Positions 8,043 through 18,720 are shown, counted from the stretch's first letter. The stretch is 64,000 bases of DNA from Prochlorococcus sp. AG-402-O21 (GCA_003216375.1 QCIZ01000002.1:1-64000), one strand, 5' to 3'. A program made the numbers and translations. Notes: generated from the sequence alone by a model not told the origin.

Positions 8043-9713
8043 ATGCTTAGATCAAATGCGATAACACAGGGTATTCAACGGTCACCGAACAGAGCAATGC
8101 TTAGAGCTGTTGGCTTTGATGATAATGACTTTAATAAGCCAATCATTGGAATCGCTAATGGTCACAGCACAATAACCCCATGCAATATGGGATTAATGGA
8201 TCTGGCTAATAGAGCTGAGTCCGCTTTAAAAGAGGCTGGTGCAATGCCTCAAACATTCGGGACCATAACTGTTAGTGATGGCATCTCTATGGGAACAGAA
8301 GGGATGAAATATTCATTAGTTTCAAGGGAAGTTATTGCTGACGCAATTGAGACAGCTTGCAATGCTCAAAGCATGGATGGTGTATTAGCAATAGGTGGAT
8401 GCGACAAAAATATGCCCGGCGCAATGTTATCAATGGCAAGAATGAATATACCTTCAATCTTTGTTTACGGAGGAACAATTAAGCCTGGGAAATTAGACGG
8501 TTGCGACCTAACCGTAGTTAGTTCTTTTGAAGCTGTCGGTCAATTAACAAGTGGGAAAATCGACGAAGAACGTTTAATAGCAGTAGAAAAAAATGCTATC
8601 CCTGGTCCTGGCAGTTGTGGTGGCATGTTCACTGCAAACACCATGTCTGCCGCAATTGAAACGATGGGTTTTAGTTTGCCATTTAGTTCAACAATGGCAG
8701 CTGTAGATGATGAAAAAGTAGAGAGCGCTGCCAAGAGTGCTCAGGTGCTTGTCAATGCAGTAAAGAACGACATCAGACCATTAGATTTACTCACAAAAAA
8801 AGCCTTTGAGAATGCAATAAGTGTCATCATGGCTGTTGGTGGCTCAACAAATTCTGTCCTTCACCTACTTGCTATAGCCAGGACTGCCGGAGTTGATTTG
8901 ACAATCGATGACTTTGAACGTATTAGGCAAACTGTTCCTGTGATTTGCGACCTCAAGCCAAGCGGTAAATACGTAACTGTAGACTTACATCAAGCTGGAG
9001 GGATTCCTCAAGTAATGAAATTGCTCCTCGATGCAGGAATGCTCCATGGAGAATGCCAAACTATTGAAGGTAAAACAATTAGAGAAGTTCTTAGCGATAT
9101 TCCCTCAAAGCCCAAAGATAATCAAGATGTTATCAGGCCAATATCAAACCCTATTTATAAAAAAGGACATCTAGCTATTCTCAAAGGAAATTTAGCTAGT
9201 GAAGGAAGTGTTGCAAAAATCAGTGGTGTAAAAACCCCTGTTTTAACTGGCCCTGCAAGGGTCTTTGAAAGTGAAGAAGAATGCTTGACTGCAATTCTTG
9301 ACAACAAAGTTAAAGCTGGAGATGTAGTAGTTGTTAGATATGAAGGGCCTGTAGGAGGGCCAGGGATGAGGGAAATGCTCTCACCAACTTCAGCAATTGT
9401 GGGTCAAGGGTTGGGAGAGAAAGTTGCACTAATTACTGACGGCCGATTTAGTGGCGGATCATATGGCTTAGTGGTTGGCCACGTTGCTCCAGAAGCAGCC
9501 GTTGGAGGAACAATTGGATTAGTGGAGGAAGGAGACAGTATTACCGTTGACGCTAATAAATTGTTAATCCAATTAAATGTCGAAGACCAAGAACTTGCGA
9601 AAAGGAAAGAGAAATGGCAGAAGCCAAAGCCTAGATATAAGACAGGTATTCTTGGGAAGTATTCCAGATTAGTAAGTTCATCAAGCCAAGGAGCTACAAC
9701 CGATCAAATATAG
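8043..9713 (+). CDS. ilvD: Dihydroxy-acid dehydratase
   Basis: Iron-sulfur enzyme that dehydrates dihydroxyisovalerate and dihydroxymethylvalerate in branched-chain amino acid synthesis. The cluster ligands are all present: Cys47 ([10 protein letters not shown]), Cys120 (GGCDKNMPG) and Cys192 (GPGSCGGMF). The C-terminal [19 protein letters not shown] is the conserved metal and substrate region. Length 556 is normal. Its stop is one base away from the convergent gene at 9715, leaving no room for an intergenic terminator. Confidence 0.97.
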   Translation: MLRSNAITQGIQRSPNRAMLRAVGFDDNDFNKPIIGIANGHSTITPCNMGLMDLANRAESALKEAGAMPQTFGTITVSDGISMGTEGMKYSLVSREVIADAIETACNAQSMDGVLAIGGCDKNMPGAMLSMARMNIPSIFVYGGTIKPGKLDGCDLTVVSSFEAVGQLTSGKIDEERLIAVEKNAIPGPGSCGGMFTANTMSAAIETMGFSLPFSSTMAAVDDEKVESAAKSAQVLVNAVKNDIRPLDLLTKKAFENAISVIMAVGGSTNSVLHLLAIARTAGVDLTIDDFERIRQTVPVICDLKPSGKYVTVDLHQAGGIPQVMKLLLDAGMLHGECQTIEGKTIREVLSDIPSKPKDNQDVIRPISNPIYKKGHLAILKGNLASEGSVAKISGVKTPVLTGPARVFESEEECLTAILDNKVKAGDVVVVRYEGPVGGPGMREMLSPTSAIVGQGLGEKVALITDGRFSGGSYGLVVGHVAPEAAVGGTIGLVEEGDSITVDANKLLIQLNVEDQELAKRKEKWQKPKPRYKTGILGKYSRLVSSSSQGATTDQI

Positions 9714-9714
9714 T

Positions 9715-10116
9715 TCAAGTCAATAAAGCCGAAGCCTTAAAAATCGTCCTGAGTCTTCTCGCAAGGGACTCAAAAAGTTTTCCATATGAAGGCGTTTCGC
9801 ATTGAACACCAGAAGAGCTATCCATCCAAACAGCATGCTTCCCTTGCCACAATATCGGCCTATCAATTAATGATTTCCAAGATATAGTCATATTTACTTC
9901 ATTCCCACTTTTATACACTTCAAGTTCAATATCCATAGATTCTTCTCTTTCGCCGTCTATATTTCTAGATTGAATTTTAAAAATCAAGTCATCAAGCTCA
10001 TTATCATCATCTAATTGATTTTCTAAAAAAACAGAATGAACATAAGGCTTCATACAAAGATCTGCAGCCTTGGCGACTTCGGCTATCAAACTTTCTTTCG
10101 AATCAGGAGTATGCAC
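9715..10116 (-). CDS. Conserved hypothetical protein, 133 residues
   Basis: I do not recognise a domain. The protein is soluble, acidic in the middle (DDDNELDDL) and basic near the C-terminus (SLARRLRTIFKAS). It has no signal peptide, membrane span or Cys-rich motif. Its start overlaps the end of the CIA30-like gene by 14 bases, implying translational coupling and possibly a related job. Composition and codon use match the neighbouring genes, so it is likely real and long resident. Confidence 0.7.
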   Translation of the reverse strand: MHTPDSKESLIAEVAKAADLCMKPYVHSVFLENQLDDDNELDDLIFKIQSRNIDGEREESMDIELEVYKSGNEVNMTISWKSLIDRPILWQGKHAVWMDSSSGVQCETPSYGKLFESLARRLRTIFKASALLT

Positions 10117-10678
10117 TAATTGACTTAATTAAGACTTTGATAGGACCAGCAAAAAATCCTGAGTTCATTTTGCCTGGCTGACCAAATTTTGAATGAAGTA
10201 CTTGAAATCTATTGATAGAAGTAGGATCAAAACGAAGAGGTAGTCGAACAGGCTTTGCCCGACGAGCCGGTTCCAAATCTTTGAAGGGTATTTTTATTCT
10301 ACTAACTCCATTTTCCTTTGTGGGTATTGATGCAACCCAACGAATATCACCTTTTAGAAGATTTGATAGTGATAAAGGTTTCTTTTCACAGGCAATCGCA
10401 AATTTCAATGTTCTCCCTTCTCCTTCAACGTCAAGAATTAATCCGGAATATTGGGAAAGATTAAATGGCTTATCAAAAATTGGAGATCGGCAACTAACAA
10501 AGCCACCGCCTTCTTCTACTAAGTTACCCTCAAGAAATAAGCCTTTCTCTGAAGAACGACACTTTGCAAGACTTGATCCGCCCATAATTGTGTCATTCAG
10601 AGATTTCCAATCTGAAAATCCTGAACCCTGTATGAGAGGAGTTATTGAAATTTCAGGCAGTGGTGAATCAAGAATCAA
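10103..10678 (-). CDS. CIA30-family protein (complex I intermediate-associated protein 30 type)
   Basis: A 191-residue protein of the CIA30/NDUFAF1 beta-sandwich family. The diagnostic opening WKSLNDTIMGGSS (a W-x3-ND-x-VMGG-like pattern) is present, followed by GLFLEGNLVEEGGGFVSCRS and LILDVEGEGRTLKFAI. In mitochondria the family helps assemble complex I; in cyanobacteria close relatives are linked to NDH-1 or photosystem assembly, but here this is family inference only. It starts 34 bases downstream of pgl on the same strand. Confidence 0.82.
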   Translation of the reverse strand: MILDSPLPEISITPLIQGSGFSDWKSLNDTIMGGSSLAKCRSSEKGLFLEGNLVEEGGGFVSCRSPIFDKPFNLSQYSGLILDVEGEGRTLKFAIACEKKPLSLSNLLKGDIRWVASIPTKENGVSRIKIPFKDLEPARRAKPVRLPLRFDPTSINRFQVLHSKFGQPGKMNSGFFAGPIKVLIKSISAYS

Positions 10679-10712
10679 TTAAGAAGCATGCTCTACTCAT
10701 ACAATAATCTAA

Positions 10713-11429
10713 CTAGGAAGATGCGTAAGCCTCTTTATCAGCTAAGACAATAATTTCAGAGTTTGGTGAAACTAATTTTGCGGGTGTTCGCTCCCATGAT
10801 TCTGATTGATCAAGTAGACGTTTAAGAGCCGTTTGTTTAGCAGATCCACTGATTAGGAAGACCACATTGTCTGCTGAACTGAGTAATTTACTTGTAAAGG
10901 TAATTCTTTTATGACCTTTACCTTCGCCAACAGTTATTAGGCTATCTCTTTCAAATAATGCATCCGAACCAGGGAAGAGGGAAGCTGTATGCCCATCATC
11001 TCCCAAGCCCAATAAAATTAAATCAAATTTTGGTGGATCCCCATCCAAATTATTTTTCAAAATTTTTTCATAATCTTTAGCACTATCCTCTGGCGATGCT
11101 AATTCAACGGTTGAGACACTAAAAAATGATGCCTCTAGAGAAGGGTTACCTTCTTTAAACAATGAATTTTTCAATAGGAAGCAATTACTTTCTTGAGATT
11201 CATTGTCAACCCATCTTTCATCTCCAAGAAACAAATCGACGTTCATCCAATCAATATTTTTTTTACCCAATAAAGAATAAGCAGCCTTAGGAGTTGAACC
11301 ACCGCAAAGGGCAATTTTTGCTTTGTTTTTAATTTTTAAAGTTGACTCAACAATCTGAGCAATCAAATCAGAGGCAGCTTGAGCGAGAGAGTTTTTATCT
11401 TCTGAAACTTGAATTTCATATTTAGTCAT
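10713..11429 (-). CDS. pgl: 6-phosphogluconolactonase
   Basis: Hydrolyses 6-phosphogluconolactone in the oxidative pentose phosphate pathway, which supplies NADPH in the dark. The conserved ALCGGSTPKAAY, DLFLGDERWVD, LGLGDDGHTASLFPG and FLISGSAKQ blocks are all visible. I place the start at ATG 11429 (MTKYEIQV), 5 bases after the gnd stop. A TTG at 11438 would add three residues but overlaps gnd. The order gnd-pgl places two consecutive pathway steps in one unit. Product length is 238 residues from this start, usual for the family. Confidence 0.95.
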   Translation of the reverse strand: MTKYEIQVSEDKNSLAQAASDLIAQIVESTLKIKNKAKIALCGGSTPKAAYSLLGKKNIDWMNVDLFLGDERWVDNESQESNCFLLKNSLFKEGNPSLEASFFSVSTVELASPEDSAKDYEKILKNNLDGDPPKFDLILLGLGDDGHTASLFPGSDALFERDSLITVGEGKGHKRITFTSKLLSSADNVVFLISGSAKQTALKRLLDQSESWERTPAKLVSPNSEIIVLADKEAYASS

Positions 11430-11434
11430 TAGTA

Positions 11435-12853
11435 TCAATCAATCCATTCAGTGTGAAATGATCCAGCTTTGTCTACGCGCTCATAAGTATGAGAGCCAAA
11501 ACAATCTCTCATTGCCTGAACCAAGTTTTGGGGGAGTCTAGAGGTTCTAAAGCTATTTAAATAATCAAGAGTGCTACTTAAACACGGAACTGGAATTCCA
11601 GCATTAGCAGCAGCAGAAACAACCTGAGTCAGACCAGAAAGACGATTATTTACCTGTTCAGTAAACCAACTATCAAGAATAAGATTGCTTAACTTCGGAT
11701 CTTTCTTAAATGCATCCTGAATACGACTCAAAAGAGTAGACCTTATTATGCAACCACCTTTCCATATTTGAGCAATGGAGGGCATATCAAGATCGTAATC
11801 ATATTCATCAGAAGCTAACCTTAGAATATCCATGCCTTGGGCATAGCTAGCTATTGTAGCCAATACAACTGCATCCATAAGCAAGGGCATTCCATCAGAG
11901 GGCTTTCCAAAATCAACAAACGAAGGCTTATTGCCGTTCAAAATTGTTTCTGCATAATTTCTTTGATCTTTCATCGAACTCATAACCCTTCCGTTCAAAG
12001 ATGCATAGATAGTTGGGACAGAAGCTCCAAGTTCAAGCGCGCTGACAACTGTCCACAAGCCAGTACCTTTTTGACCCGCCTTATCCATTATCTTTTCGAC
12101 AAGATCGGAACTGTCATCAGGATCCTTAACTCGTAAACATGCTTCAGTAATTTCAACAAGATAGGAGGAAAGTTCTTCGGTTTTATTCCAATAACTCATA
12201 ACAGATGCCATCTCATCACCACTCATTCCACAAACTCTCTTCATCAAGTCATAGGCCTCAGCCAAAATTTGCTCAATACCATATTCAATTCCATTGTGAA
12301 CAGTCTTAACAAAATGACCTGATCCTCCAGGGCCGATGTAAGTCACACAAGGTCCATCTTCAACCTGAGCTGCCATTTTGTTCAACAAACCCTCAATAGC
12401 GTCGTAAGAAGTCTTTGTGCCGCCAGGCATCATGCTAGGGCCTTCAAGTGCACCCTTAGCACCACCTGAGACACCCATACCAATGTATCCAAAGCTCTTA
12501 CTCTCAAGTTCTTTTACTCTTCTTTCTGTATCCATAAATTGGGCATTTCCGCCATCGATCAGCAAGTCACCTTCCTCGAGGAATGGTGAAATTTGATTAA
12601 TTACAGCATCAGTAGCTGCCCCAGCTTTAACCATCATTAATACTCTTCTTGGGCGTTCCAGCTTTGATACAAATTCTTGAAGATCCTTCGCTCCTTGAAT
12701 TGATTTATTTAAACCTCTACCTAAAAGAAAATCTTCAGTTTTTTGATAAGTACGGTTATAGACCACACTCGAAAAACCATTTCGCTCTGCATTAAGAACA
12801 AGGTTCTCACCCATTACTCCAAGACCGACTAATCCAAAATGTGCCTTGGTCAT
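11435..12853 (-). CDS. gnd: 6-phosphogluconate dehydrogenase, decarboxylating
   Basis: Oxidises 6-phosphogluconate to ribulose 5-phosphate with NADP reduction. The N-terminal dinucleotide fold is GLGVMGENL (10-18), and the catalytic Lys183 and Asn187 lie in HFVKTVHNGIEYG. The C-terminal IWKGGCIIRS and the final SHTYERVD stretch are also conserved. Length 472 is normal. It is the first gene of the gnd-pgl pair, and the gap of about 150 bases to glgC probably holds its promoter. Confidence 0.97.
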   Translation of the reverse strand: MTKAHFGLVGLGVMGENLVLNAERNGFSSVVYNRTYQKTEDFLLGRGLNKSIQGAKDLQEFVSKLERPRRVLMMVKAGAATDAVINQISPFLEEGDLLIDGGNAQFMDTERRVKELESKSFGYIGMGVSGGAKGALEGPSMMPGGTKTSYDAIEGLLNKMAAQVEDGPCVTYIGPGGSGHFVKTVHNGIEYGIEQILAEAYDLMKRVCGMSGDEMASVMSYWNKTEELSSYLVEITEACLRVKDPDDSSDLVEKIMDKAGQKGTGLWTVVSALELGASVPTIYASLNGRVMSSMKDQRNYAETILNGNKPSFVDFGKPSDGMPLLMDAVVLATIASYAQGMDILRLASDEYDYDLDMPSIAQIWKGGCIIRSTLLSRIQDAFKKDPKLSNLILDSWFTEQVNNRLSGLTQVVSAAANAGIPVPCLSSTLDYLNSFRTSRLPQNLVQAMRDCFGSHTYERVDKAGSFHTEWID

Positions 12854-13001
12854 TAAGTTAATAAATTTCTACTTGAGTTAGTGTGACGACTGTGGATTAA
12901 TTTCGCTGCATTAAAGGGCTCAATGTCAGGGTTGAAGGATTCTTTAATAAATATTTGATAATAAAATCTTGAAAAACATGGCTTATTAAATTTCTAAGAC
13001 A

Positions 13002-14297
13002 TCAAATAATAGTTCCATCTGGAATTGTGGCATTTTTTACGATAACTACTATTCCATTACGAATGTAAAAGCCTTGATCTGCTCGATCAGCTTCCTCCAC
13101 ATTATCTTTATTGACTATCGTCACATTGTCGCCTATGCGAGCATTTTTATCGAGAATTGCTCTTTTAACAGTTGTTCCCTGTCCCACTCCTAAAGGAATA
13201 CCCCCTCCATTTCTTAACGCAATTCGCTCTTCATAAGATTCGTAAAAATCAGATCCCATAACTAGAGTTTCGTTTAATACAACGTCACTTTCAATACGAC
13301 TCCTAACTCCCAATACACAATGGTGAATGCTACAAGATTTAAGTATTGATCCCTCGGAAACTATTGAATCGGTTATTTGCGTATCTACAATTTTTGAAGG
13401 TGGCAAATATCTAGGCCTTGTATAGATAGGGAACTTCTCATCATAAAAACTAAATGGAGGAGTTGGTTGCTGAGTTAAAGCTAAATTTGATTCAAAGAAT
13501 GCACCAATAGTTCCTATATCCTCCCAGTAATCATTAAAAACATAACTTTTAAGCTTGTCTCCTCTTCCTAAAGCTTCAGGAATGATTTCTTTCCCAAAAT
13601 CTGTATAAGAAGGAAATTTATTTAATAAGTCAAAAAGAGTGGAGCGACTAAAAACATAAATACCCATCGAAGCTAAATAAGGTTTTTCTCTTGCTTCACT
13701 TTCTTCCAAACCAAACCTAGAAGTATCTACAGCCATTGCTTTCAATGAATCACCCGTTGGTTTTTCGCGAAATTCTTTAATATTGCCCGATTCATCAGTA
13801 CGCATCAACCCAAATGCTTCAGCTTGCGCTGAATCAACTGGCAAAGCGGCAACCGTTAAATCAGCACCTGTGTTTCTATGCTGTTCAACAAATAAGCTGT
13901 AATCCATTCTATAAAGCTGATCTCCAGAGAGAATCAAATATTCATCAACATCCCACTCTTGAAAAAGCCATTGATATTTCCTTACAGCGTCAGCAGTCCC
14001 CTCAAACCAAGATGGCGTTTCTGGTGTTTGCTGAGCGGCTAAAACCTCTACGAAACCTTGGCCAAAAGGTCCGCTTAGATTATAAGTCTGAGCGATATGC
14101 CTGTTGAGTGAAGCGCTATTGAATTGCGTAAGAACATACATTTTACTGATGTCCGAATTTATGCAATTACTTATTGGAATATCTATTAGTCGATATTTAC
14201 CCGCTAATGGAACAGCGGGTTTTGCTCTCATTTTTGTCAATGGATAGAGGCGTGATCCTTTTCCACCGCCAAGAATGATGGCAAGTACTCTCTTCAT
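13002..14297 (-). CDS. glgC: Glucose-1-phosphate adenylyltransferase (ADP-glucose pyrophosphorylase)
   Basis: Makes ADP-glucose from glucose 1-phosphate and ATP, the committed step of glycogen storage. The nucleotide-binding [12 protein letters not shown] is at residues 10-21, and the substrate region appears as [11 protein letters not shown] and [13 protein letters not shown]. The C-terminal half is the left-handed beta-helix that carries allosteric control by 3-phosphoglycerate and phosphate in cyanobacteria. Length 431 fits cyanobacterial GlgC. Its place beside gnd and pgl groups daytime storage with night-time use of glucose. Confidence 0.97.
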   Translation of the reverse strand: MKRVLAIILGGGKGSRLYPLTKMRAKPAVPLAGKYRLIDIPISNCINSDISKMYVLTQFNSASLNRHIAQTYNLSGPFGQGFVEVLAAQQTPETPSWFEGTADAVRKYQWLFQEWDVDEYLILSGDQLYRMDYSLFVEQHRNTGADLTVAALPVDSAQAEAFGLMRTDESGNIKEFREKPTGDSLKAMAVDTSRFGLEESEAREKPYLASMGIYVFSRSTLFDLLNKFPSYTDFGKEIIPEALGRGDKLKSYVFNDYWEDIGTIGAFFESNLALTQQPTPPFSFYDEKFPIYTRPRYLPPSKIVDTQITDSIVSEGSILKSCSIHHCVLGVRSRIESDVVLNETLVMGSDFYESYEERIALRNGGGIPLGVGQGTTVKRAILDKNARIGDNVTIVNKDNVEEADRADQGFYIRNGIVVIVKNATIPDGTII

Positions 14298-14402
14298 GAA
14301 GGCACTATTAATCGGCTATTCGGAGCAAACCTACTGGATAGAGTGCTCATTAATCCAGTAAAAAGCGATAAGTAGTAAAAATTTCAAAAGTAAATAACAA
14401 TA

Positions 14403-15728
14403 TCAGTTGTTTTTAGGCTTGTTTAAAGAACTAGAAACATCAAGATTAAACAGTTTTTCAATCACATCAAGAGAATCTCTACGATCATTTCTTGATTGAG
14501 GTGCTCTTAATTTTGTTACTGGAGTGTGAAGTATTTTATTAATGATGCCCTTGCTTAAGGCCTCAACAACTTTTCGTTCTCTAGCGGAGAAATCAGGTCC
14601 CATTCTGCTTAGTGCCTTCTGAAGTTCTTCTTTTCTGATTGACTCCAAAACAGATCTAAGGCAATTAATAGTTGGAACAGCGGCCAAACTATCCCACCAT
14701 TCTAGAAAGATTCGACATTCTTCCTCTATCAATCCCTCTGCCTCTAGGGCGAGCTTTTGTCTTGCTTCTTGATTTCTTGAAACGACTTCTTGAAGATCAT
14801 CAACATCATGAGATTCAATTCCAGAGACTGATTTAGCATCTGAAGAAATATTTCTCGGAACCCCAATATCAATAAGTCTAAGTAAAGGTTTTCTATCGAT
14901 TTTTATTAATTTTTCAGCATCAATAATTGGTTCATTAGCAGCTGTACTTGTAAATACAAGGGTACTGTGAGAAAGGCAGCTATCAAGCTCATCAATCAAT
15001 TGACAATCAATTTTAATATCAGGAAACGCTACTGATAGGTCCTCAGCCCTTTTCTTAGTTCGATTTAGAAGAGTCAGTGAAGAACATCCTTTTGATTGGA
15101 GATGCTGAAGCAACAAACGACTCATCCTTCCAGCGCCAACAACAGCGACCTTTTCAGTCTCTAAACTCATCAATTGATCCCTTCCGTGAGCTTGACCAAG
15201 TTTTAATTGTGCAAGTTCTACAGCCGCAGAACTTATAGAAACTGCTCCAGTTCCAAGATTTGTCTCGCTTCTTACGCGTTTACCAGTACTAACTGCCTGA
15301 GTTAACAATCTATTCAAAATAGGACCTAAGCTTTGATGGTCTTGGCCAAGACGGACCATTTTTTTTACTTGAGATAAGATTTGTCCCTCCCCTAAAACCA
15401 AACTATCCAAACCAGCAGAGACCCTCATCACATGAGAGACAGCTTTCTCTTGGACATAGTTAAATAAGTGTGGGGAAAGGATCTCATCCTCAAGGCCCGA
15501 AAAATCAAGAAGAAAAGATTTAATCGAATCTATTCCTAATTGAGGATCCTTAACTAAGCTATAAATTTCAAGCCTGTTACATGTGCTCAATATGGAGACT
15601 TCAAGTATTTGATCAATTTTCTTTAAATTATTAAAAGATTTTTCAATGAGTTCTTCCGGGATACTTAGCTTTTCGCGCACTTCTACTGGGGCCGTGCGAT
15701 GGCTAAGACCGACGACAGCAATATGCAT
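14403..15728 (-). CDS. hemA: Glutamyl-tRNA reductase
   Basis: Reduces glutamyl-tRNA(Glu) to glutamate-1-semialdehyde, the first committed step to haem and chlorophyll. The catalytic Cys50 is in ILSTCNRLEIY, with GLSHRTAPVEVREKL at the start and AGLDSLVLGEGQI later. The NADPH fold carries VGAGRMSRLLL, and the C-terminal dimerisation helix is present. Length 441 is within the family range. It lies between glgC and glpX on the same strand with gaps of about 105 and 30 bases, so it may be read through from glpX. Confidence 0.97.
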   Translation of the reverse strand: MHIAVVGLSHRTAPVEVREKLSIPEELIEKSFNNLKKIDQILEVSILSTCNRLEIYSLVKDPQLGIDSIKSFLLDFSGLEDEILSPHLFNYVQEKAVSHVMRVSAGLDSLVLGEGQILSQVKKMVRLGQDHQSLGPILNRLLTQAVSTGKRVRSETNLGTGAVSISSAAVELAQLKLGQAHGRDQLMSLETEKVAVVGAGRMSRLLLQHLQSKGCSSLTLLNRTKKRAEDLSVAFPDIKIDCQLIDELDSCLSHSTLVFTSTAANEPIIDAEKLIKIDRKPLLRLIDIGVPRNISSDAKSVSGIESHDVDDLQEVVSRNQEARQKLALEAEGLIEEECRIFLEWWDSLAAVPTINCLRSVLESIRKEELQKALSRMGPDFSARERKVVEALSKGIINKILHTPVTKLRAPQSRNDRRDSLDVIEKLFNLDVSSSLNKPKNN

Positions 15729-15758
15729 AAATAGCCCCTTACTTCATTTACTTACAAC

Positions 15759-16763
15759 TCACTTCAAAGAGATGCTTTGAGCACCATCTTTGATGTGAAC
15801 CGTATTGGTAAATCTTGCTGATTGATCAAGAGTACTAATAACAAGGCTACTAGTTCTAGTGCAATCTTTTTCAAATTTCACACCATCAAAAAGCAATCCA
15901 TCTGTTATTCCACTACCAGCAAAAACAACATTTTCTCCTGAGGCAAGTTCATTTGCTTCGTAGATCTTGTCAATATCAGTAATTCCCATTTCATTCAATC
16001 TTTTGATATTTCCCTCTTTTGTATAGTCTGCCCACTCTGATGTTTGAGCTATAGCAGGATCATAAACAAGTTGTCCCTGAAAATGCCCCCCTAGTGCCCT
16101 CATAGCAGCTGCTGAAATAACACCCTCAGGAGCGGCACCAATACCCATTAAGCAATGCGTACCAGTTCCCTCAAAACCACAAGCTATCGCGGCCTGGACA
16201 TCTCCATCTGAAATAGGTTGAATCCTCGCACCAATAGATCTGATTTCGGAAACCAAGTTTTTATGTCTAGCTCTATCCATAACAACAATAGTTAAATCAC
16301 TAATTGCTATGCCCAGGCAATCACTCAAGATTTTTATATTTTCAGTAGGAGTTTTTCTAATATCAACCTTACCCTTAGCCGCTGGAGGAGCAGCTAATTT
16401 ATTCATATAAAAATCTGGAGCATTGAACAAACCTCCCCTATCTGAGGCTGCCAAAACAGCCATGGATCCACGCTGGCTGTTAGCACATAAATTTGTCCCT
16501 TCACATGGATCTACAGCGAAATCAACTCCAGGTCCTTTGCCTGATCCAACTTCTTCTCCGATATAAAGCATTGGAGCTTCGTCTCTTTCTCCTTCTCCAA
16601 TAACGATCCTTCCCTGCATCTGAATCGTTCCCATTCTCTTTCGCATTGCCTCTACGGCAGCGGCATCAGCCTCATCTTTTTGACCCAAACCAGTCAATTG
16701 AGCCGAAGCAATTGCAGCTTGCTCAACTACTTCAAGAATTTCTTGGACGAGAGTACGATCCAC
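15759..16763 (-). CDS. glpX: Fructose-1,6-/sedoheptulose-1,7-bisphosphatase, class II
   Basis: Dual-function phosphatase of the cyanobacterial Calvin cycle. The sequence shows [11 protein letters not shown], the metal-binding [11 protein letters not shown], and [21 protein letters not shown], as in cyanobacterial GlpX-type enzymes. Length 334 is as expected. No separate class I FBPase is seen in this window. It starts the minus-strand unit glpX-hemA and is divergent from rpe, another carbon-cycle enzyme, across about 200 bases that contain an operator-like dyad. Confidence 0.96.
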   Translation of the reverse strand: MDRTLVQEILEVVEQAAIASAQLTGLGQKDEADAAAVEAMRKRMGTIQMQGRIVIGEGERDEAPMLYIGEEVGSGKGPGVDFAVDPCEGTNLCANSQRGSMAVLAASDRGGLFNAPDFYMNKLAAPPAAKGKVDIRKTPTENIKILSDCLGIAISDLTIVVMDRARHKNLVSEIRSIGARIQPISDGDVQAAIACGFEGTGTHCLMGIGAAPEGVISAAAMRALGGHFQGQLVYDPAIAQTSEWADYTKEGNIKRLNEMGITDIDKIYEANELASGENVVFAGSGITDGLLFDGVKFEKDCTRTSSLVISTLDQSARFTNTVHIKDGAQSISLK

Positions 16764-16904
16764 TTTTTGCAGCTAGGTAAAGAAATTTACGCCTTAAGGC
16801 AGACAATATTGTAAGTAATTGAGGGCATTGAAAAATGCTTAGAAAAAAGTACTCACAAAAAACTTATTATCTGTTGATAAGCGATAATTACTGTATCAGT
16901 GCAA

Positions 16905-16941
16905 GGTCACACTAGAACTTGTGACCATGAATTAATAGAAT
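16905..16941 (+). promoter_or_regulatory. Perfect 7-bp dyad and -10 box upstream of rpe
   Basis: GGTCACA (16905-16911) and TGTGACC (16920-16926) form a perfect inverted repeat around an 8-base centre. A TAnnnT element, TAGAAT, follows at 16936-16941 and ends 22 bases before the rpe ATG. The dyad therefore covers the -35 region, where activators and repressors usually bind. The half-sites look like those of CRP/FNR-class regulators but in the opposite orientation and spacing, so I do not name the factor. Confidence 0.55.
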
Positions 16942-16963
16942 CTCTGGCATAAGACAAAAAACA

Positions 16964-17716
16964 ATGATCCAATCCATTTCATCAGCAATTTTTTCTGAAC
17001 ACCGTCCAGTTCAAATAATCCCTTCAGTCTTGCCTGCAGACTGGGCAAACATGGGTCAGTGCGTGAAAGACCTTGAATTAGCAGGTGTGGACAGAATTCA
17101 ATTTGACGTGATGGATGGGAACTTTGTCCCAAATCTCACCTTTGGACCTGAAATGATTTCCGCATGTCGAAAGTATTGCAAAGTTCCATTTGAGACTCAG
17201 TTAATGGTGAGTCAATACAATTGTGAAACCATGCTAGAGGGATATGTAGAAGCAAGTAAGGGTGCAAACGGAGAGCCAGGGGTAGTAATTGCTCATGCTG
17301 AAGCAAATGTTCATCTTCATCGAATTCTTGGCAAGATTCGTCAATTAGGAGGGTCTCCCTCGGTAGCGCTTAATCCTCATACTCCAATGGATATGGTTAA
17401 GGATGTCCTTGACATGATTGATCACGTATTAGTAATGACTGTTAACCCCGGATTTGGTGGGCAAGCATACATACCAACAATGCTCAACAAAATTACTCAA
17501 TTAAGAAAACTAATCTTAGAAAATGGATACAATGTAGATATAGAAGTTGACGGAGGAATAAAAGCAGATTGGTCATTATCCCAATGCTGTGCTGCAGGAG
17601 CAAACTGTTTCATTGCGGGAAGTGGTATGTTTGCTTATCCAACACTTAAAGAAGGATGTGATGCTCTAAGAAAAGTTGCCAATGATGCACAAAATGGAAT
17701 AATTGTAGAAAAATAG
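16964..17716 (+). CDS. rpe: Ribulose-phosphate 3-epimerase
   Basis: Interconverts ribulose 5-phosphate and xylulose 5-phosphate in the Calvin cycle and the pentose phosphate pathway. The TIM-barrel motifs are present: IIPSVLPADWANMG, RIQFDVMDGNFVPNLTFGP with the metal and catalytic Asp, and VMTVNPGFGGQAYIP. IEVDGGIK carries the second catalytic Asp. The N-terminal stretch before VQIIPSVL (about 17 residues) is longer than in many bacteria, so a later start is possible, but the ATG used is the best available. Length 250. Confidence 0.96.
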   Translation: MIQSISSAIFSEHRPVQIIPSVLPADWANMGQCVKDLELAGVDRIQFDVMDGNFVPNLTFGPEMISACRKYCKVPFETQLMVSQYNCETMLEGYVEASKGANGEPGVVIAHAEANVHLHRILGKIRQLGGSPSVALNPHTPMDMVKDVLDMIDHVLVMTVNPGFGGQAYIPTMLNKITQLRKLILENGYNVDIEVDGGIKADWSLSQCCAAGANCFIAGSGMFAYPTLKEGCDALRKVANDAQNGIIVEK

Positions 17717-17739
17717 TTAATTAATTATTAATTAACTAT
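17713..17739. terminator. 27-bp AT-rich palindrome spanning the stop codons of rpe and ccsA
   Basis: Two 13-bp arms repeat perfectly around a single central base. The rpe TAG (17714-17716) lies in the left arm and the ccsA TAG (complement of 17736-17738) in the right arm. No long T-run follows, and the stem has only two G-C pairs per side, so termination would be weak. A role as a shared bidirectional 3' end is the simplest reading. Confidence 0.55.
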
Positions 17740-18683
17740 GTATCAAAAAACCAACCATAACTGTGCAAGCCGACCCCAAGAAGATTAACTCCAATATAGC
17801 AAACAATGATAACGAAAAAGCCTGCAATAGCAACCAATGCAGGCTTTTTACCTTCCCAGCCTTTTGTTAATCTTGTATGCAGATAAGCAGCATACACTAA
17901 CCAACATATTAAAGCCCAAGTCTCTTTAGGGTCCCAACTCCACCAACTCCCCCAAGCCTCATTAGCCCAAACAGCACCACTAATTAGGCCAACTGTAAGC
18001 AATAAAAACCCAGCAGTTATTGATCTATAACTTAAAGAATCAAGTTGCTCTGCACTAGTAAATTCAACAGGTTGAATTGAATTTAAATTCTCATTACTAT
18101 CATTTAAATATAATTCAGAACTTCGCCTAAATAAACCAGAACCAATAGCGCTATTTCGAATATTAAATTGCTTATTCGAATCAACAAGAAATACACCAAA
18201 AGACAAAATTGAACCTACTAGTAATGCAGCGTAAGAACACATAATTACACTCACATGCATTACCAACCAACTCGAACGAAGTGCTGGAACCAAAGGAGCC
18301 GAGGATTGCAAATTCTCTGGCAAAACAAAGCTAGCAAAACCTATTGAAAGCAATGAGATAGGAGTTGCAACTGCAGAAACTATTGGAGAACTCCATGCCC
18401 TTTCGACGAACAGTTGAGTCAACGAACAACCCCAAGTCAAGAAGCAGAGTGATTCATAAAGATTGCTAATTGGGAAATGTCCGGATTGCCACCATCTCAA
18501 AATCAATTGAGTAGTTAGGAAAAGATTTGCTACTGCAACTAAAAATCTAGCCTTGGAGGAATTACTACTCCCAGCAACCGACCAAAATGAAATAGGCAAT
18601 GAAATTAATAGGGAAAAGAAAGCAACAACCCCAAGGAGAATGACAGGATCAAAAGAAGAGATATTTAAGCGAGAATCAAGCAT
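17736..18683 (-). CDS. ccsA: Cytochrome c biogenesis protein CcsA (system II)
   Basis: Thylakoid membrane protein that, with Ccs1/CcsB, delivers haem to apocytochromes c6 and f. The WWD haem-handling motif is at residues 244-251 (WGSWWSWD) followed by PKETWAL. Several membrane spans and His143 in a hydrophobic helix fit the family. Length 315 is typical. The stop codon is inside a palindrome shared with convergent rpe. It follows the LptG-like gene by 37 bases on the same strand. Confidence 0.94.
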   Translation of the reverse strand: MLDSRLNISSFDPVILLGVVAFFSLLISLPISFWSVAGSSNSSKARFLVAVANLFLTTQLILRWWQSGHFPISNLYESLCFLTWGCSLTQLFVERAWSSPIVSAVATPISLLSIGFASFVLPENLQSSAPLVPALRSSWLVMHVSVIMCSYAALLVGSILSFGVFLVDSNKQFNIRNSAIGSGLFRRSSELYLNDSNENLNSIQPVEFTSAEQLDSLSYRSITAGFLLLTVGLISGAVWANEAWGSWWSWDPKETWALICWLVYAAYLHTRLTKGWEGKKPALVAIAGFFVIIVCYIGVNLLGVGLHSYGWFFDT

Positions 18684-18720
18684 GGATATAAAGATACGGA
18701 ATTTCCTTAAAAAGATCAGA

